A stretch of DNA of 64,000 nt from Campanula takesimana (taxonomy: Eukaryota > Streptophyta > Magnoliopsida > Asterales > Campanulaceae), in NCBI GenBank assembly GCA_026119855.1, contig JAOWBW010000220.1, positions 178,828-242,827 of the forward strand, read 5' to 3'. Below the pieces are notes generated by a model, which did no database searches, was not told the DNA's origin, and was given only the letters and a program-made list of their open reading frames with translations. Of the stretch, positions 1 through 10,587 are shown piece by piece. Each line of letters opens with the position of its first letter. Position 1 is the first letter of the stretch. A program made the position numbers and the translations under genes.

Positions 1-183
1 TGCTGATTAGTAATGATCAGCAGATGAGTAATAATCTGCAAGACAAAGTTAGCATGAAGAACATCATATATATTATAAGAACATAACAAGATATAAGCAA
101 ACACACAAACAAATGTTAGCAAAGAATTTGTTGGATATATCTTTGAAGGTCTTCAGGATATCTATATCATTGCCTACATTGAC
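1..183 (-). other. 3' noncoding part of element A
   Basis: No reading frame. It holds more copies of the A-specific word (ATCAGCA). It should lead into the polypurine tract and 3' LTR just outside the window. Nothing else is recognised. Confidence 0.5.
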
Positions 184-702
184 TCAAGACACGGGAGGGT
201 CTTCTGGTTGATCAGCAGCCTTTGATGTTGATCCAGTACGCTTGGCCTTCTTCTTTGCTCTGGCAGCCTCTTTTTCAGCTTTCCTCTTCTGTCTTCTCTG
301 TGCACTTTCCAATCTCTCAGTCAGCATTTTGTTGTTGGCTTCAAGAGCAGCAATTTTTAGTTGAGCATCAGCAAGAGCGGTCTTGGTAGAAGCTAGCTCG
401 TCTTCAATAGTCTTCTGGTCTCTGATCTGAAGTTTGCGGTCATCAACAAGTTGCTTCTGAATGGAATGCATGTTTCCCAAAGACTCAAAAAGCGTCATCA
501 GACGATCCTCTCTATCAGCAAGAAGCTCATTCAAGTCTTTGACTCGCCTATTCTCCTCCTCGTGATTGGACTTAAGTAGTCTCTTAACAATATCCTTATG
601 AACATCCTTAATCAGGTCGGCAAGAAAGAGGCCCATATCACCAATATCAGCACGAGTGGCAGGCACTTGCTGATTTGAGAAATCTCCATCACCAAAGCGC
701 AA
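184..702 (-). pseudogene. Element A aORF, C-terminal coiled-coil fragment
   Basis: 172-codon open stretch. The middle (about residues 45-130) is a heptad-rich, charged helix of coiled-coil type with many Leu, Glu and Lys. The last 40 residues are strongly basic (runs of RRQKRK and KKKAKR), as in a nuclear-localisation or nucleic-acid-binding tail. The SIRE elements B and E also end their aORF with coiled coils, so this is probably the C-terminus of A's aORF. It shares a frame with 733-1032 but not with the pieces further upstream. Function is unknown; the family is often called env-like or gag-like, but I see no signal peptide or membrane segment here. Confidence 0.6.
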
Positions 703-732
703 ATACTCATATAAGCTGTTAATAATGGCCGG

Positions 733-1032
733 CTAGAAGACACTGACAGAAGATGGGAATATCAAAGAAGAGACAAAGTCTTCATTATTCAAATCAGCAT
801 CCTCGACAAGAACATCATCAGCAACCATCTCATCATCAGATGAAAGAATGATCAGCTCAGAGGGTGAAGAAGGAACAGGAACAGAAGGAAGGAGCAGAAA
901 TTGTTGAAGAGCAGCAGCATCGGCAGGCATGTAGTAGTTAGCAGGAACAAATGTTAAAGAGATTAGATCGGCAGCACAAAATATTTGGAAGAATGGCAGA
1001 GGGAATGCAGGATGCACAATTATTTCACGCAC
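733..1032 (-). pseudogene. Element A aORF fragment
   Basis: 99-codon stretch in the same frame as 184-702. The first third is hydrophobic (Phe and Pro-rich), then comes a Ser/Pro-rich and acidic segment rich in Asp-Glu. No motif is recognised. It overlaps the end of the next piece (1020-1745) in another frame, which marks a frameshift between the two. Confidence 0.45.
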
Positions 1033-1745
1033 TCTAGGCAGATGGAAAACACCATGTCTTCCATAGAAAGAAATAAGGCCAGAATGAAGTTCAAGTAGGC
1101 ACGACCTTCAAGAATCATAGCCATCAACCCGGCATTCATCAGCCTTGAGGTATAGACCAAGTGATCAGCACGCTGGCGAGGATGAAACAATGGCAAATTC
1201 AGTGCAACATCGGCATATTTGACCAAGAAAAGTAGACCACGAGAATTAGTAGCTCTGAATTCAAGTATATCATGAAGTTTGTCGTTGATCATCAAGCATC
1301 TTCTCATCCACCCATTCATGACGATGCAAACCTCCTTAGGAGAGGGACTAGGCAAGTGGATTTTTCCTCCAAATTTTATCTTCCCAGGCAAGCAGTGAAG
1401 AGGATCATAGACAGGTTTATTCACTTTGAGCTTTGACACCCGGGGAGCCTTCCCTTTCTTCCTTTTGAAATCAGGCTTGATCCATGGTAAGAATGTAGGC
1501 TGCTCACTAGTTGAGCCAGCAAGAAAGGAATGGTTTGGACCAAAGGGATTGGGAATTTGCTGCAGGGTAGGTGTCGGTAGCTCCATATAGTCCTCAGGAT
1601 CTATCTCATCTGAGCTTTCATTTCCATTGGTAGTACTGACAACATCAGCAGATCCAATAGCTGGAGCAGGAAGGGCTTTAGGAGCAGGCAGAAGGGGAAA
1701 GGAATCAGGAGTAAGTAAAGCATCCTGAAATTCCTCAAACTGCAA
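1020..1745 (-). pseudogene. Element A aORF fragment, Pro-rich then globular
   Basis: 241 codons. Residues 1-80 are rich in Pro, Ser and acidic residues. A basic patch follows (KRKKGKAPRVSKLK around residue 94). The second half looks globular and partly hydrophobic. It is a different frame from both neighbours. Bases 1746-1936 upstream continue the coding-like composition but contain stops and a frame change. The piece belongs to a long, decayed aORF and I know no function for it. Confidence 0.5.
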
Positions 1746-1936
1746 GTCAGCAGCAATTAACGCATCAAGTTTAGCAATCTGATCAGAACGGCTATCTCAG
1801 CATTGGCACCTCCTCCCAACTCAATAATAACCTTAACACCAGTAGGTTCCACTAGGATCACATCAGCAGAAGAGAGAGAGACCTGAATAATGTGAGTGGC
1901 CAAAGTTTTCTCAGAGGCTTCATCAGCAAGAATGAT

Positions 1937-2767
1937 CTAAGTGTCAGTAGTTTGCTCAGATTGATGAGTGTCTGAAGTTGGATCATTAGCAAGGTCTTCA
2001 TCAGCACTTGCTCCTCCTAAAATCGGCAACTCTTCATCAGCAGCTTCATCAGCAACATGAGTGTCTGTAGTTTTCTCAAGTGATGCAAGCTGGTCTTCAT
2101 CAGCAGGTTGAGTGTCTGAAGTTTTCTCAACAATCTTTTCAACAGATTTATCAGCAGAGCCACTCTCAGAGCCATCACTAGCTAGTACTGAGTCAGCAAA
2201 TGCTTCAGCAGATGACACGGAGGTAGGAGCAGTAGCTATTTGAGTTTGATCAGAAGAAGGCTTTTTAAAGACTATGCTTATCGGCATTTTGTACAACTCA
2301 TTGATTGAGTCAGAAGAAGTAGTGAGAGTGTCACCAGCAGCCTTGTGAGCGCAAACAAAGTCAGCAACATCAACAGAGCTACTGGGAGAAGGAATTGGAG
2401 TGACTGCGGGTTGCTCGGCAGGAGTTCTGGAAAGAAATGCTGCAGATTCTTGTATCAAATCAATGGTGGCTTTCTTCACTTTCTGCAAGAATTGATCAGG
2501 AAGGTGACCAGTAGAGATGGTTTCACTATCATTGTAGATCAGTAAATCATCATTATCTTCTGGTCTTCCCAATTGATAGGGATCAGATTCCAAGAAGTTT
2601 GACTGCTGATTAAATACATCAGCATAGGCGACCCAAACACTTTGAACCATCAAGTCTTGATGAATTCTATCTTGGAAGAGGTATACTTGATTCCAAGGAA
2701 GCGGCAGCAGATCAAAGAAGCGCTCAAAGTTTAATCTGAGCTCAGTTTCTGATAACCTTTGAAATTG
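1937..2767 (-). pseudogene. Element A aORF fragment with acidic ADE/SDT repeats
   Basis: This frame is continuous with 2768-4012 except for one TGA at 2768-2770. The last 80 residues form a degenerate repeat built on short units like TSDTQ and ADEDQ or ADEAA. At DNA level these come from the A-specific word (TGCTGAT or TGCCGAT in the sense strand), which encodes Ala-Asp. The piece ends at TAG 1937-1939. The repeat pattern would place Gln there (TDTQ), so a CAG to TAG change is likely. The protein is acidic and low complexity, without recognised domains. Confidence 0.5.
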
Positions 2768-4012
2768 TCAAAGAGGAACAAACTTCTCTTTGAACATATC
2801 AGTAAGATTGTTCAGGCTTGAATAATCCACATAATCAGCAACCCTGTCAGAAGGTACTGACTCCTTTCGTTCCTCATGAAACTGGAGCAGTCGGCGAATA
2901 AAGGGATGGAGATGATCAATGGGAAACAACCAATTCTTTGGTAGGACCTTGTTAGTGAAGGACCAATGGTTGCGATAGAAAGAATGGAAAGTGGAGTTTC
3001 TTACTGGTCTGCATCTTCTTACAACAGCAGATTTCTTCAATACATCGGCAATAGGGTCTTCAGCAAGGTCTTCTACTTCAGCTTTAATCACATGAGAAGT
3101 CAGTGAAATACCAGAGAGAAGTGATGGAGCAAATCTTATCATTTTGGCTCTAGGATCAGCAGCTGGAATTGTCACAGACTGAACATGATCAGCAGGCTTT
3201 GGCTTTCGAACGGCAGATGGTTCACCGACAGATATTATTTTTGACTTTTTGGATGGCTCTTTATCAGCAGCCTTGACTAACTTCCTTTTTCTAGGAGCAG
3301 CAGGAGTTGAGTCAGCAAGGATCCTGTCGGTAGAAGGAACATGAGTTGAAACGTCGGTAGTAGCAACAGTAGCAACCTTAACCACTTTCTTTGCCTTTTT
3401 CTTTTTTAGAGAACCAGCAGCTTGAACAACTACTGTGCCGGTAGAAGCCTTCTTGGTGATCCTATTCCAGTCAGAAAGCTTGAAAGATTTGAGTTTGTCA
3501 AAGTCAAAACTTGGAGGTGCTGGGGAAGCTCTAACGATCGCTGAGTTGCGCTTCAGGATAGTGCTAATCAGCATATAATGGCATCCCTTACCAGGGTGAG
3601 CCTTGTTCTTTCTTCTATCCTCTTTCCATTTAACAGCATCAACAGCAATGACCCTGAACAGGAAGGCACACCAGTTGAATTCTTCTTGCAACACAATGGC
3701 TGCCATTGCTTCAAACTGTATATCGGTAACATGGCTGTGAGAGCCAGATCTGCAGACCAAGCATCTGTCAACAATCTCGGCAAGTGCATAGAATCTCCTC
3801 CTGTAATGAGCCTTCAGATGATTATCTCCACTAAGCCTAGGACCGGCTCCTCTCATTAGAGTCCATGCCTTGTCCAAGGTCTTATCACCAGTAATGGAGT
3901 CAACACCCTCATTCCTAAAAAAAAGGAAATACTTATGAAATAGACGATGGAGATACATAGATAGGAATGCCTGCGACGGAGGAGTTAATGGAGACGAAAG
4001 TAGAAAGGTCAT
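2768..4012 (-). pseudogene. Element A aORF, globular domain plus basic region
   Basis: 414 codons. Residues about 60-145 (around VDRCLVCRSGSHSHV) match the equivalent stretch of the aORFs of B (36600-36840) and E (59700-59950). The shared pattern is an aliphatic-Asp-xx-Leu-hydrophobic-C/F-K/R-T/S-G motif followed by an E/QW-hydrophobic-AA helix and an NxxxW or DW motif. The domain resembles the 'putative plant transposon protein' family of plant retroelements; that is recollection, not a search result. A Lys-rich basic segment follows. The frame overlaps 3933-4211 in another phase, so a frameshift or a missed splice lies between 3933 and 4012. Confidence 0.55.
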
Positions 4013-4211
4013 TTGGAGCAGTGGTGACTAAGGCATTTGAGAAGAACTCTTGTACTTGATTCAGAAAGATGAATTCAATCCCTGTCGGAGAGATGAAGGA
4101 ATCGAGTAGAGAGCCAATAAATAAATTCTTCAAGAAATCCCCATCGGTTGAGTCGTCGAAGAACAGGGAGTCAACGTAGCCTCTATAGATATCTTTCTCG
4201 TTGCTAGACAT
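3933..4211 (-). pseudogene. Element A aORF, N-terminal part
   Basis: Start taken at ATG 4211-4209 (MSSNEKD), because it follows directly on a good 3' splice site (TTTTTGCAG, ends 4215) of a short 5'-UTR intron. An upstream ATG in the same frame lies inside that intron. The segment encodes about 92 residues and then stops, and the domain continues in the phase of 2768-4012. A T-rich AG site near 3913 could be a further splice acceptor, but no donor at a plausible distance gives an open frame. Confidence 0.5.
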
Positions 4212-4214
4212 TTT

Positions 4215-4425
4215 CTGCAAAAACACTCAAGAAATCTCACAAGTTAAAATCAGATAAATCGAAATAAGTTTGGAAAGCAAGTGTAAAATCATCAAGTAGT
4301 TACCAGAGATTAGAGTAAGATCAGTTGAAAAATGGTAGGAAATACGAGATGATGAAGGTGAACACAAGCAACAGGGAGAGTGAAGAGCGAAAAGAATAAA
4401 AAGAGTTTTAAGTGAAGCTTTTATA
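4215..4425 (-). promoter_or_regulatory. Probable internal promoter and 5'-UTR intron of element A's aORF
   Basis: On the minus strand a TATA box (TATAAAAG, 4425-4418) is followed by a pyrimidine-rich leader. An 89-bp intron-like stretch comes next, with donor CTCTG|GTAACT at 4303 and acceptor TTTTTGCAG| at 4215, and then the aORF start codon 4 bases later. It lies about 500 bp downstream of pol. The layout is that of a plant gene promoter and resembles element E, which also has TATA, a CT-rich leader and an early intron. Splicing is inferred only. Confidence 0.5.
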
Positions 4426-4947
4426 TGTTATGGATGAGAGAGAGAATAGGAAGGGTTTGCATGGGAGAAAGAGAATTAATGATGAGTTTAACTGTAGCGA
4501 GTATATCAGATTACATGCGCACACAATGAAATTAATACGCGCACTGGACGGTTTTAAAATAGACGGTTAAACTTAGGAGAGAGAAAGGGTAAAGAAGGCA
4601 ACAATAATATAGTAAGCATAAAAGTTACCTTACTGATTTATCATAAGGATTTGGGATAAATATTTGACACGATTTGGGTAATGAGGTGCACACACGTGTC
4701 AGAGAGATGGTGTGACTGATTGTACCTTTGATTTGACTTTGCTTACGTCATGTGTCAGAGAAACCTTATCCGTTAAGAGGAGATCTACCGATGAATTTTG
4801 AATTTTTGAATTTTGGTAGATCGGCAAGACATAATTTGACAAGATGTTGATCGGCAAGATATTATCGGCATAATGTTCGTCGGCAAAACATAGTTGCTTT
4901 GCTGATTTGATCGACAGACTAATACAGGTAACAAAGTTAGCACAATT
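4426..4947 (-). other. Spacer between pol and aORF of element A
   Basis: About 520 bp without coding sequence. Bases 4817-4890 hold four exact TCGGCA words within roughly 70 bp, the densest undecayed cluster of A's word. The same spacer in B and E also carries a word cluster. Confidence 0.6.
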
Positions 4948-5603
4948 TTAACCATAGAAATCAATCATACCTAGTTCACCTCTGAGGAATTCAAATATTT
5001 TCTGATCTAAGGTCTTTGTCAGTATGTCTGCTCTTTGGAAGTCGGTATGAACCTTGAGCAACACAACATTTCCCTTTTCTACATGTTCTTTCAGAAAGTG
5101 GTATTTGATGTCTATGTGTTTGGTTTTAGAGTGTATGACCGGATTGTTTAATACTGAGATAGCAGATTGATTGTCACAGTAAATGGGACAAACTTGAGAT
5201 GGAACTCCATAGTCAACCAACTGCTGCTTCATCTAAAGGATCTGTGAACAGCAACTGCCGGCAGCTATGTACTCAGCTTCAGTAGTTGAAGTGAAATTGA
5301 TGCCTACTTTTTACAAGACCAAGACACCAACCGATCACCAAGAAATTGGCATGTTCTACTTGTACTTTTTCTGGTTACCCTACAAGCTGCAAAGTCTGCA
5401 TCTGAATAACCTATTAGATTAAAAGATGAATCCCTAGCATACCATAATCCAAGGTTAGCAGAACCACATAAGTATTTAATAATGCGTTTTACATCTTACA
5501 GATGGGATTCCCTAGGGTCAGCTTGAAACCTGGCACATACACAAATAGTAAACATGATATCTGGCCTACTGGCAGTTAGATAGAGGAGTGAGCCAATCAT
5601 ACC
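4948..5603 (-). pseudogene. pol: Element A RNase H domain (decayed)
   Basis: C-terminal end of pol. 4948-5232 encodes the end of RNase H (CDNQSA, HSKTKHIDIKYHF, ADILTK motifs). Upstream 5233-5603 is readable as RNase H (YSDADFAA, SWS) only with stops and one frame change near 5305. The TAG at 5233-5235 replaces the Trp codon present in B and E. The TGA at 5604-5606 replaces Arg of the Y-R-G-MIGS motif. Inactive. Confidence 0.85.
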
Positions 5604-6008
5604 TCAGTAGACAGTCATATCTACCTTCTTACCGGACTCATCCTTATCTAAATGAATGTTAGTGCCCATTGGTGTGCTTTGAGAATGAGCATTGTAGAAG
5701 CCAAACTTCTTGATTAATTCTTTTGCATACTTAGCTTGACTGATGAATATTCCCTCATTGGGTTGCTTGACTTGAAGTCCAAGGAAATATGTTAGTTCAC
5801 CCATCATGCTCATCTCGTGCTTGCTCTGCATTAGCTTTTCAAATCTCTTACAAAGTGATTCATTTGTAGAACCAAAAATAATATCATCGACATATATTTG
5901 AACAAACAATGAATGACCCTTATGATTGGCAACAAATAAAGTAGTATCGATTTTACCTCGAGTGAAACCTAAGCCATCACTAAGTAAGAACTTAGAAAGG
6001 GTTTCATA
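5604..6008 (-). pseudogene. pol: Element A reverse transcriptase, catalytic palm (decayed)
   Basis: In frame with 6009-7382, from which it is separated by TAG 6009-6011 (Trp in B and E). It carries the RT catalytic motif YVDDI (residues about 6-10 after MFVQI) and the following FGST and MMGELTYFLGLQ motifs typical of SIRE Copia elements. It would synthesise cDNA from the element RNA in the virus-like particle, but the stops at both ends prevent a full protein. Confidence 0.85.
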
Positions 6009-7382
6009 CTATAACCTTGGAGCTTGCTTCAAGCCATAGAGAGCTTTCTTCAATCGGTAGACATGATTAGGCTTCTTAGAGTCCTCAAAACCAGGTGGTT
6101 GTTTAACATAAACAAGTTCTTGGAATTCTCCATTCAAGAAGGCACTTTTCACGTCCATTTGATATAGCTTGAATTCTTTGAAGGCAGCATAGGCTAATAA
6201 AAGTCTTATAGTTTCCAATCTTGCAACCGGAGCAAATTTCTCGTCGTAGTCAATCCCTTCTTCTTGACGGTAGCCTTTAGAAACTAACCTTGCTTTGTTT
6301 CTAGTGATATTCCCAGCTTCATCCAACTTGTTCCTATAGACCCACTTTGTACCAATAACTTGCTGAGAAGTTGGTCTTGGCACAAGTTCCCATACTTTGC
6401 ATCTTTCAAACTGATTCAGTTCCTCTTGCATGGCTTCAACCCAACCAGGATTGGCAAGAGCTTCTTCAGTATTCTTTGGTTCTATGTTGGAGACCATAGC
6501 AGATGATAAGAGACTTTCATCAAATGCTTTGCTGAGGTTCCTTGTCAATCTGGGACCAAAGACATCACCAATCACATTTTCTAATGGATGATCACGAACT
6601 GCTCTAACTTCTCTTGGCACATCATGTCTTACTGATTCTTGATGTAAAGATTCTAGAAGAGGATCAAGGTCAGCAGATGGTGGAGGAGAAGAAGAGTTTT
6701 GTGTGAGAGGTGGATGAAAACTTGGAGGATTAGGTCTTATAACAGAAATTGGTTGAGGGCTAGATCTGTCTTCAGGATGATCAGCAGAGTTTGCATCAGC
6801 AAATGGATTATGAAAGTTATCAGTATGATCATGATCTGCCGATGATGGAAAATACTGAGTATCTGCTGGTTCTTCTACTGAAATGACTGGATCAGCAGCT
6901 GGTACTTGACCTGCAGGGTTAGAATTACTGGATTCACCTGTCTCATGAGCACTAGAAGCATTAGTACTATTTGGAGTCTTGTCAGACTCTAACAAATCAA
7001 ATTCATCAAAGGTTACATGAACAGATTCAACAATTTTCAGAAGTTTCTTATTAAAAACTCGAAAGGCCTTACTATGTTTAGCGTATCCAACAAAGATTCC
7101 TTCATCAGCTTTCTCATCAAATTTACCTCTGTGCTCCTTACCATTGTAAAGCACGTAACATTTACAGCCGAATATTTTGAAGAATACAATGTTGGGAATT
7201 CTGCCTCTCCAGAGTTGATAAGGAGTCTTGTTATGGAATTTGTTGATTAGAGATCTGTTCTGAGTGAAGCAGGTGGTATTGATGGCTTCAGCCCAAAAGT
7301 ATTTCGGCAGCCTAGCTTCAGCAATCATGGTCTTACCAGCTTCAATGAGAGTTCTGTTCTTTCTCTCAACGACACCATTTTG
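6009..7382 (-). pseudogene. pol: Element A integrase C-terminus and RT fingers (decayed)
   Basis: In frame with the pieces on both sides. The start shows the end of the integrase core (AEA..PKYFWAEA, TPYQLWRG). Then comes a variable hinge with Pro/Ser-rich, ADP/SAD-rich sequence carrying A's word. The RT start follows (MQEELNQFERCKVW, GTKWVYRNK, ARLVSKGYRQEEGIDY, DVKSAFLNGE). The TAA at 7383-7385 stands where B has the first Gln of a QQNG motif, so a CAA to TAA change is the simplest reading. Otherwise the 440 residues are well kept. Confidence 0.9.
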
Positions 7383-8048
7383 TTATGGTGTACCGGCAGC
7401 TGAGAAGTTGTGGTCTAGGCCATGATCATCACAATACTGAGCAATACTATTGTTCTTGAATTCAGTGCCGTTGTCTGATCTCATACTGATGATATCGCAT
7501 TCTTTCTGGGTTTGTAGTAGTCTGAATAACTTGGTAGCAATGGCATATGTGTCATCTTTATGACTAAAAGTTTCCATCCAAGTATATCTAGAGAAATCAT
7601 CTACTATAACCAAGGTGTATCTACTTCCCCCAATACTTGCTGTAGCTGTGGGGCCAAATAGATCCATATGTAGCAATTGGAGGCACTTAGAGGTTGACAT
7701 GCAGGGCTTGATCCGGAAGGATGGCTTGTGTTGTTTTCCAAGCTGGCAGGCCTTGCACTTCTTTGCTTGATCAGCAGACACTTGAGGCAGACCGGTAACT
7801 AGATTTGAACCGGCAAGCTTAGATAGATATTTGAAGTTCAAGTGACTGAGTCTCTTGTGCCATAGCCATGAGTTCTCACTGATGTTCTTAGCTATAAAAC
7901 AAATATTAGAAACACCAGTAATAGCACTTAAGTCTACTGCATAAATGTTACCTTTACGTTTGGCAGTGAGAAGAGTTTCGCTGGAAGCAATGTCTTTCAC
8001 ATAGCAACTGGAAGTAGTAAATACACATTGCATTCCTTTATCACAGAA
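7383..8048 (-). pseudogene. pol: Element A integrase core (decayed)
   Basis: Contains the zinc-binding HHCC module (HKRLSHLNFKYL and CKACQLGK) and the catalytic core with DLFGP and the second Asp in RSDNGTEFK. The third acidic residue falls just beyond the TAA at 7383-7385. At the upstream end TAA 8049-8051 replaces the Gln of the SISQFCDKG motif seen in B. The enzyme would insert cDNA into the genome. Confidence 0.88.
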
Positions 8049-8369
8049 TTATGATATTGATAGAAGGTTGTGTTTCAGACCATCCACTAGAGAGACCTTC
8101 TGTACAGTTACTGCACCTCTCTTGATGGTACCTACGCCGATGATTTTTCCTTTGGCATTATCACCGAAAACCACTGGGGGACCTGATGCTTTTGAGATAT
8201 CGGCAAGTAGATCTGCAACTCCTGTCATGTGTCTTGAACAGCCACTATCTAGAATCCACAAATCCTTGCTTGCACCAGTTGAGTCCCTAAAGCATTCCTG
8301 AAATATAACAATATACTTATGGTCCCCCTTATTCTTGGGTCCGAGGGTTAGTTCCTCTTTGGCAACCAC
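8049..8369 (-). pseudogene. pol: Element A aspartic protease
   Basis: About 106 codons with the retropepsin active site as LDSGCSRHMTG (residues about 40-50), the usual Copia form. The frame overlaps the end of gag (8348-8554) in another phase, so one frameshift separates gag from pol here. It would cleave the Gag-Pol polyprotein. Confidence 0.85.
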
Positions 8370-9124
8370 ATCTGGCCACCACTAGAGGATGCAACCTCAG
8401 TGGGTCTAGATAGGTGCTTCAAGAGGCATTCATGAGCCTTGTGACCATAATCAGAACAATTAGAACATCTCACTTGACTGATAGGCTGTGGAGTCGGTAG
8501 AACATCATTCTGTTTAGTCAGTGCATCGGCAGAACTAGAGAATTGAGCAGGCACAAACTTAGTAGGTTTAAAGGTGATAGTGTTGACTTTCTTTCCATTC
8601 TGTTTACCTTTGGCAGTTACCTTTTTAGGTACTTGTCCATCAGCAGCAGAGGTGGTTAGACCGGCAGCACTTGCTCTGCTGATGTATTCACCAAGAATAC
8701 TATTATCGGCAGACTCAGTATCAGCAACCTTAACATATCTTTATTTGTGCTTATCATTCATTTTGTTCTGGTTCTTAGGATACTTCATAGCCACAGCACT
8801 GTATATTGGCTTAGCATCCTTATGCACTGAGTTAACAAGACTATATTCAACTTTCTCATCCTTTTTCTCGTTCGCACAAGTTTCAGTAGAGCTACTGCTT
8901 CTGGAATCAAATCCTAACCCAGATTGGTCCTTATATGACATTTGGGTCTGTAGGATTATTTCAATAGCAACTCTAGATTTTGTGTAAGAATCAATAGTCC
9001 TTGAGAGATAATCGTTTTTTTTCACAAGATCTTCGAACTGAGCTATCAATACTTCCACTTGGCCTTTGAGATCCATGTTTTCTTTCTTTAGAGGAAAAGA
9101 CTCAAGATCACGTCCTTTGAGAAC
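8348..9124 (-). pseudogene. gag: Element A gag, C-terminal part
   Basis: Two open pieces (8741-9076 and 8348-8554) with a decayed joint. The first is a helical, Lys/Glu-rich stretch matching the coiled-coil region of B's Gag. The second carries a zinc knuckle C-x2-C-x4-H-x4-C (CSNCSDYGHKAHEC), which is the second knuckle in B's Gag. The upstream end is cut by solo LTR S: gag resumes at 10588 on the other side of the insertion. Confidence 0.8.
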
Positions 9125-10587
9125 TGTTAGGATTCATTGTTAGTACACCTACCTTAATTTGATTGATCCATGCCACATGTCTTTTTATGGACTTTAGGAC
9201 CGCATGTAATGAAGTTCTACTTCAATTTTTAGATAAGTCCATTTCTAGATTTTTGATTGTCTAGGCTGAGTATAGTTCGGTTGTATCATTAGCGGTTTAG
9301 TGCTTCAAGCCGTCATCTTGAGACCGCCAGCATGGAGCCCTTCAGTTTTCATCAAACTGTAGTTTGCATGTTTGATGAAACCGCCCATCAAGATCATTCT
9401 TCAAACCGCCCCTATGCTTGGTGAAACCGCAAAGCAGTTATTGAAGAATTAAAGATATGTCATTTATTCCTTAGACAAACATTCCCTTTTTAACCGTAAA
9501 AGGATGTTGTTATGTCATGTCAAAATAACTCTAAGTTAACTTGGAGTTTCTGCAAGGAATGTCGGTTTGTCTATCAGTTTGAATTGTTTACCGTTAGTCC
9601 TTTCTGCAACAAAGGACAAATGTCAGGTAGTGGTGCAACAACTACCTAGGACTACAAGACAAAACCAAGGACGAAAATGACAGCTCAACCAATGGGATTT
9701 CGACAGCACTGTACCCTTCAGATTTGATTCAAATCTTTACCCAACAGTCACAAGGGTGCTCTGCCTATAAATAGCCTCCATTATTCAACAATGAAGGTTG
9801 CTGAGCTTCAAGAGATTCATTCCCAAGTGTTCAAGTTTGCTTTGAAGATTCAAACCCAGATATTCATATCTTCAAACCATCTCCATAGCAAACCCAGTTT
9901 TCTTCATCAAAGCTTCAAGCCTAACAACCTTTCATATTCAACCTTTACACCAAAAGACTTTCATTTGCTCAACCATCATTTAGATACTTAGAGCATTTGA
10001 TTTCTTTTCACACACACACACCCAATTTATATGATCACATAGATTATATACTTCGAAAACACCGGTTGTTATTATAGCTTAGGTTAGACTTATTGTTTAG
10101 AGTTTAGATTCATCTTGTAAAACCTCCTCTAAATTAATACAAGTCTAGTAGCTATTAGAAAATCCTAGACTAACCATCTAGATAGAGGACGTAGTTCATT
10201 TAAGAACGAACCTCTTCAATTTGTGTGTTTGATCTTTATTTTCTGTCTTGATATTTATCTTTCTTGTTTGTGGTCTTTTACTTGTCTCCATATATGAAAT
10301 GACTTGAAAGATGAATTGTGTTTTCCTTTGAACTTTAAGTTTAACTATTCAGTTGCATCATAGTGTTTTCTCAACCCGAGTCAAACCTCCCAACTCTTTA
10401 ACTAACCTATTTGGCCAAACCGCAAACTCCGCTGTGCATTTTATCAGTTCGGTTCTTGTACTTTGAACTGCAGTTGGCCAAACTGATAAGTACTCGGTTG
10501 ATTTTAAGGGTATTTTCGAAAAAGTTTTGGACCGCTATTTACCCCCCTCTAGCGGTTCTATACCCTTGTTGCCCTCTGGGACCAACA
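9125..10587 (+). mobile_element. S: solo LTR of a SIRE-type retrotransposon
   Basis: 1,463 bp, beginning TGTTAGGATT and ending GGGACCAACA. It is flanked by the 5-bp duplication AGAAC (9120-9124 and 10588-10592), so it is a complete solo LTR left after recombination between two LTRs. It aligns with the LTRs of B and E at the start (ACCTTAATTTGATTGATCC, GGACTTTAGGA) and at the end (the CCCCCCTCTAGC motif). The TATA box is TATAAATAG 9766-9774. Its own word AACCGC or GCGGTT is clustered at 9289-9435 and again at 10415-10555. A CA repeat lies at about 10010-10022. The short frames inside are not supported as genes. Confidence 0.92.

Noticed and set aside
3913..4012. Second intron in A's aORF near the T-rich AG at about 3913
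   Set aside because: The only GT within reach gives an intron of about 42 bp, too short for plants, and a stop after joining. A frameshift is simpler.
9791..9991. Short frame 17 bp after the TATA box of solo LTR S
   Set aside because: It lies in the transcribed part of an LTR; a similar short frame in B's LTR (28089-28298) has no matching protein sequence. Probably chance.
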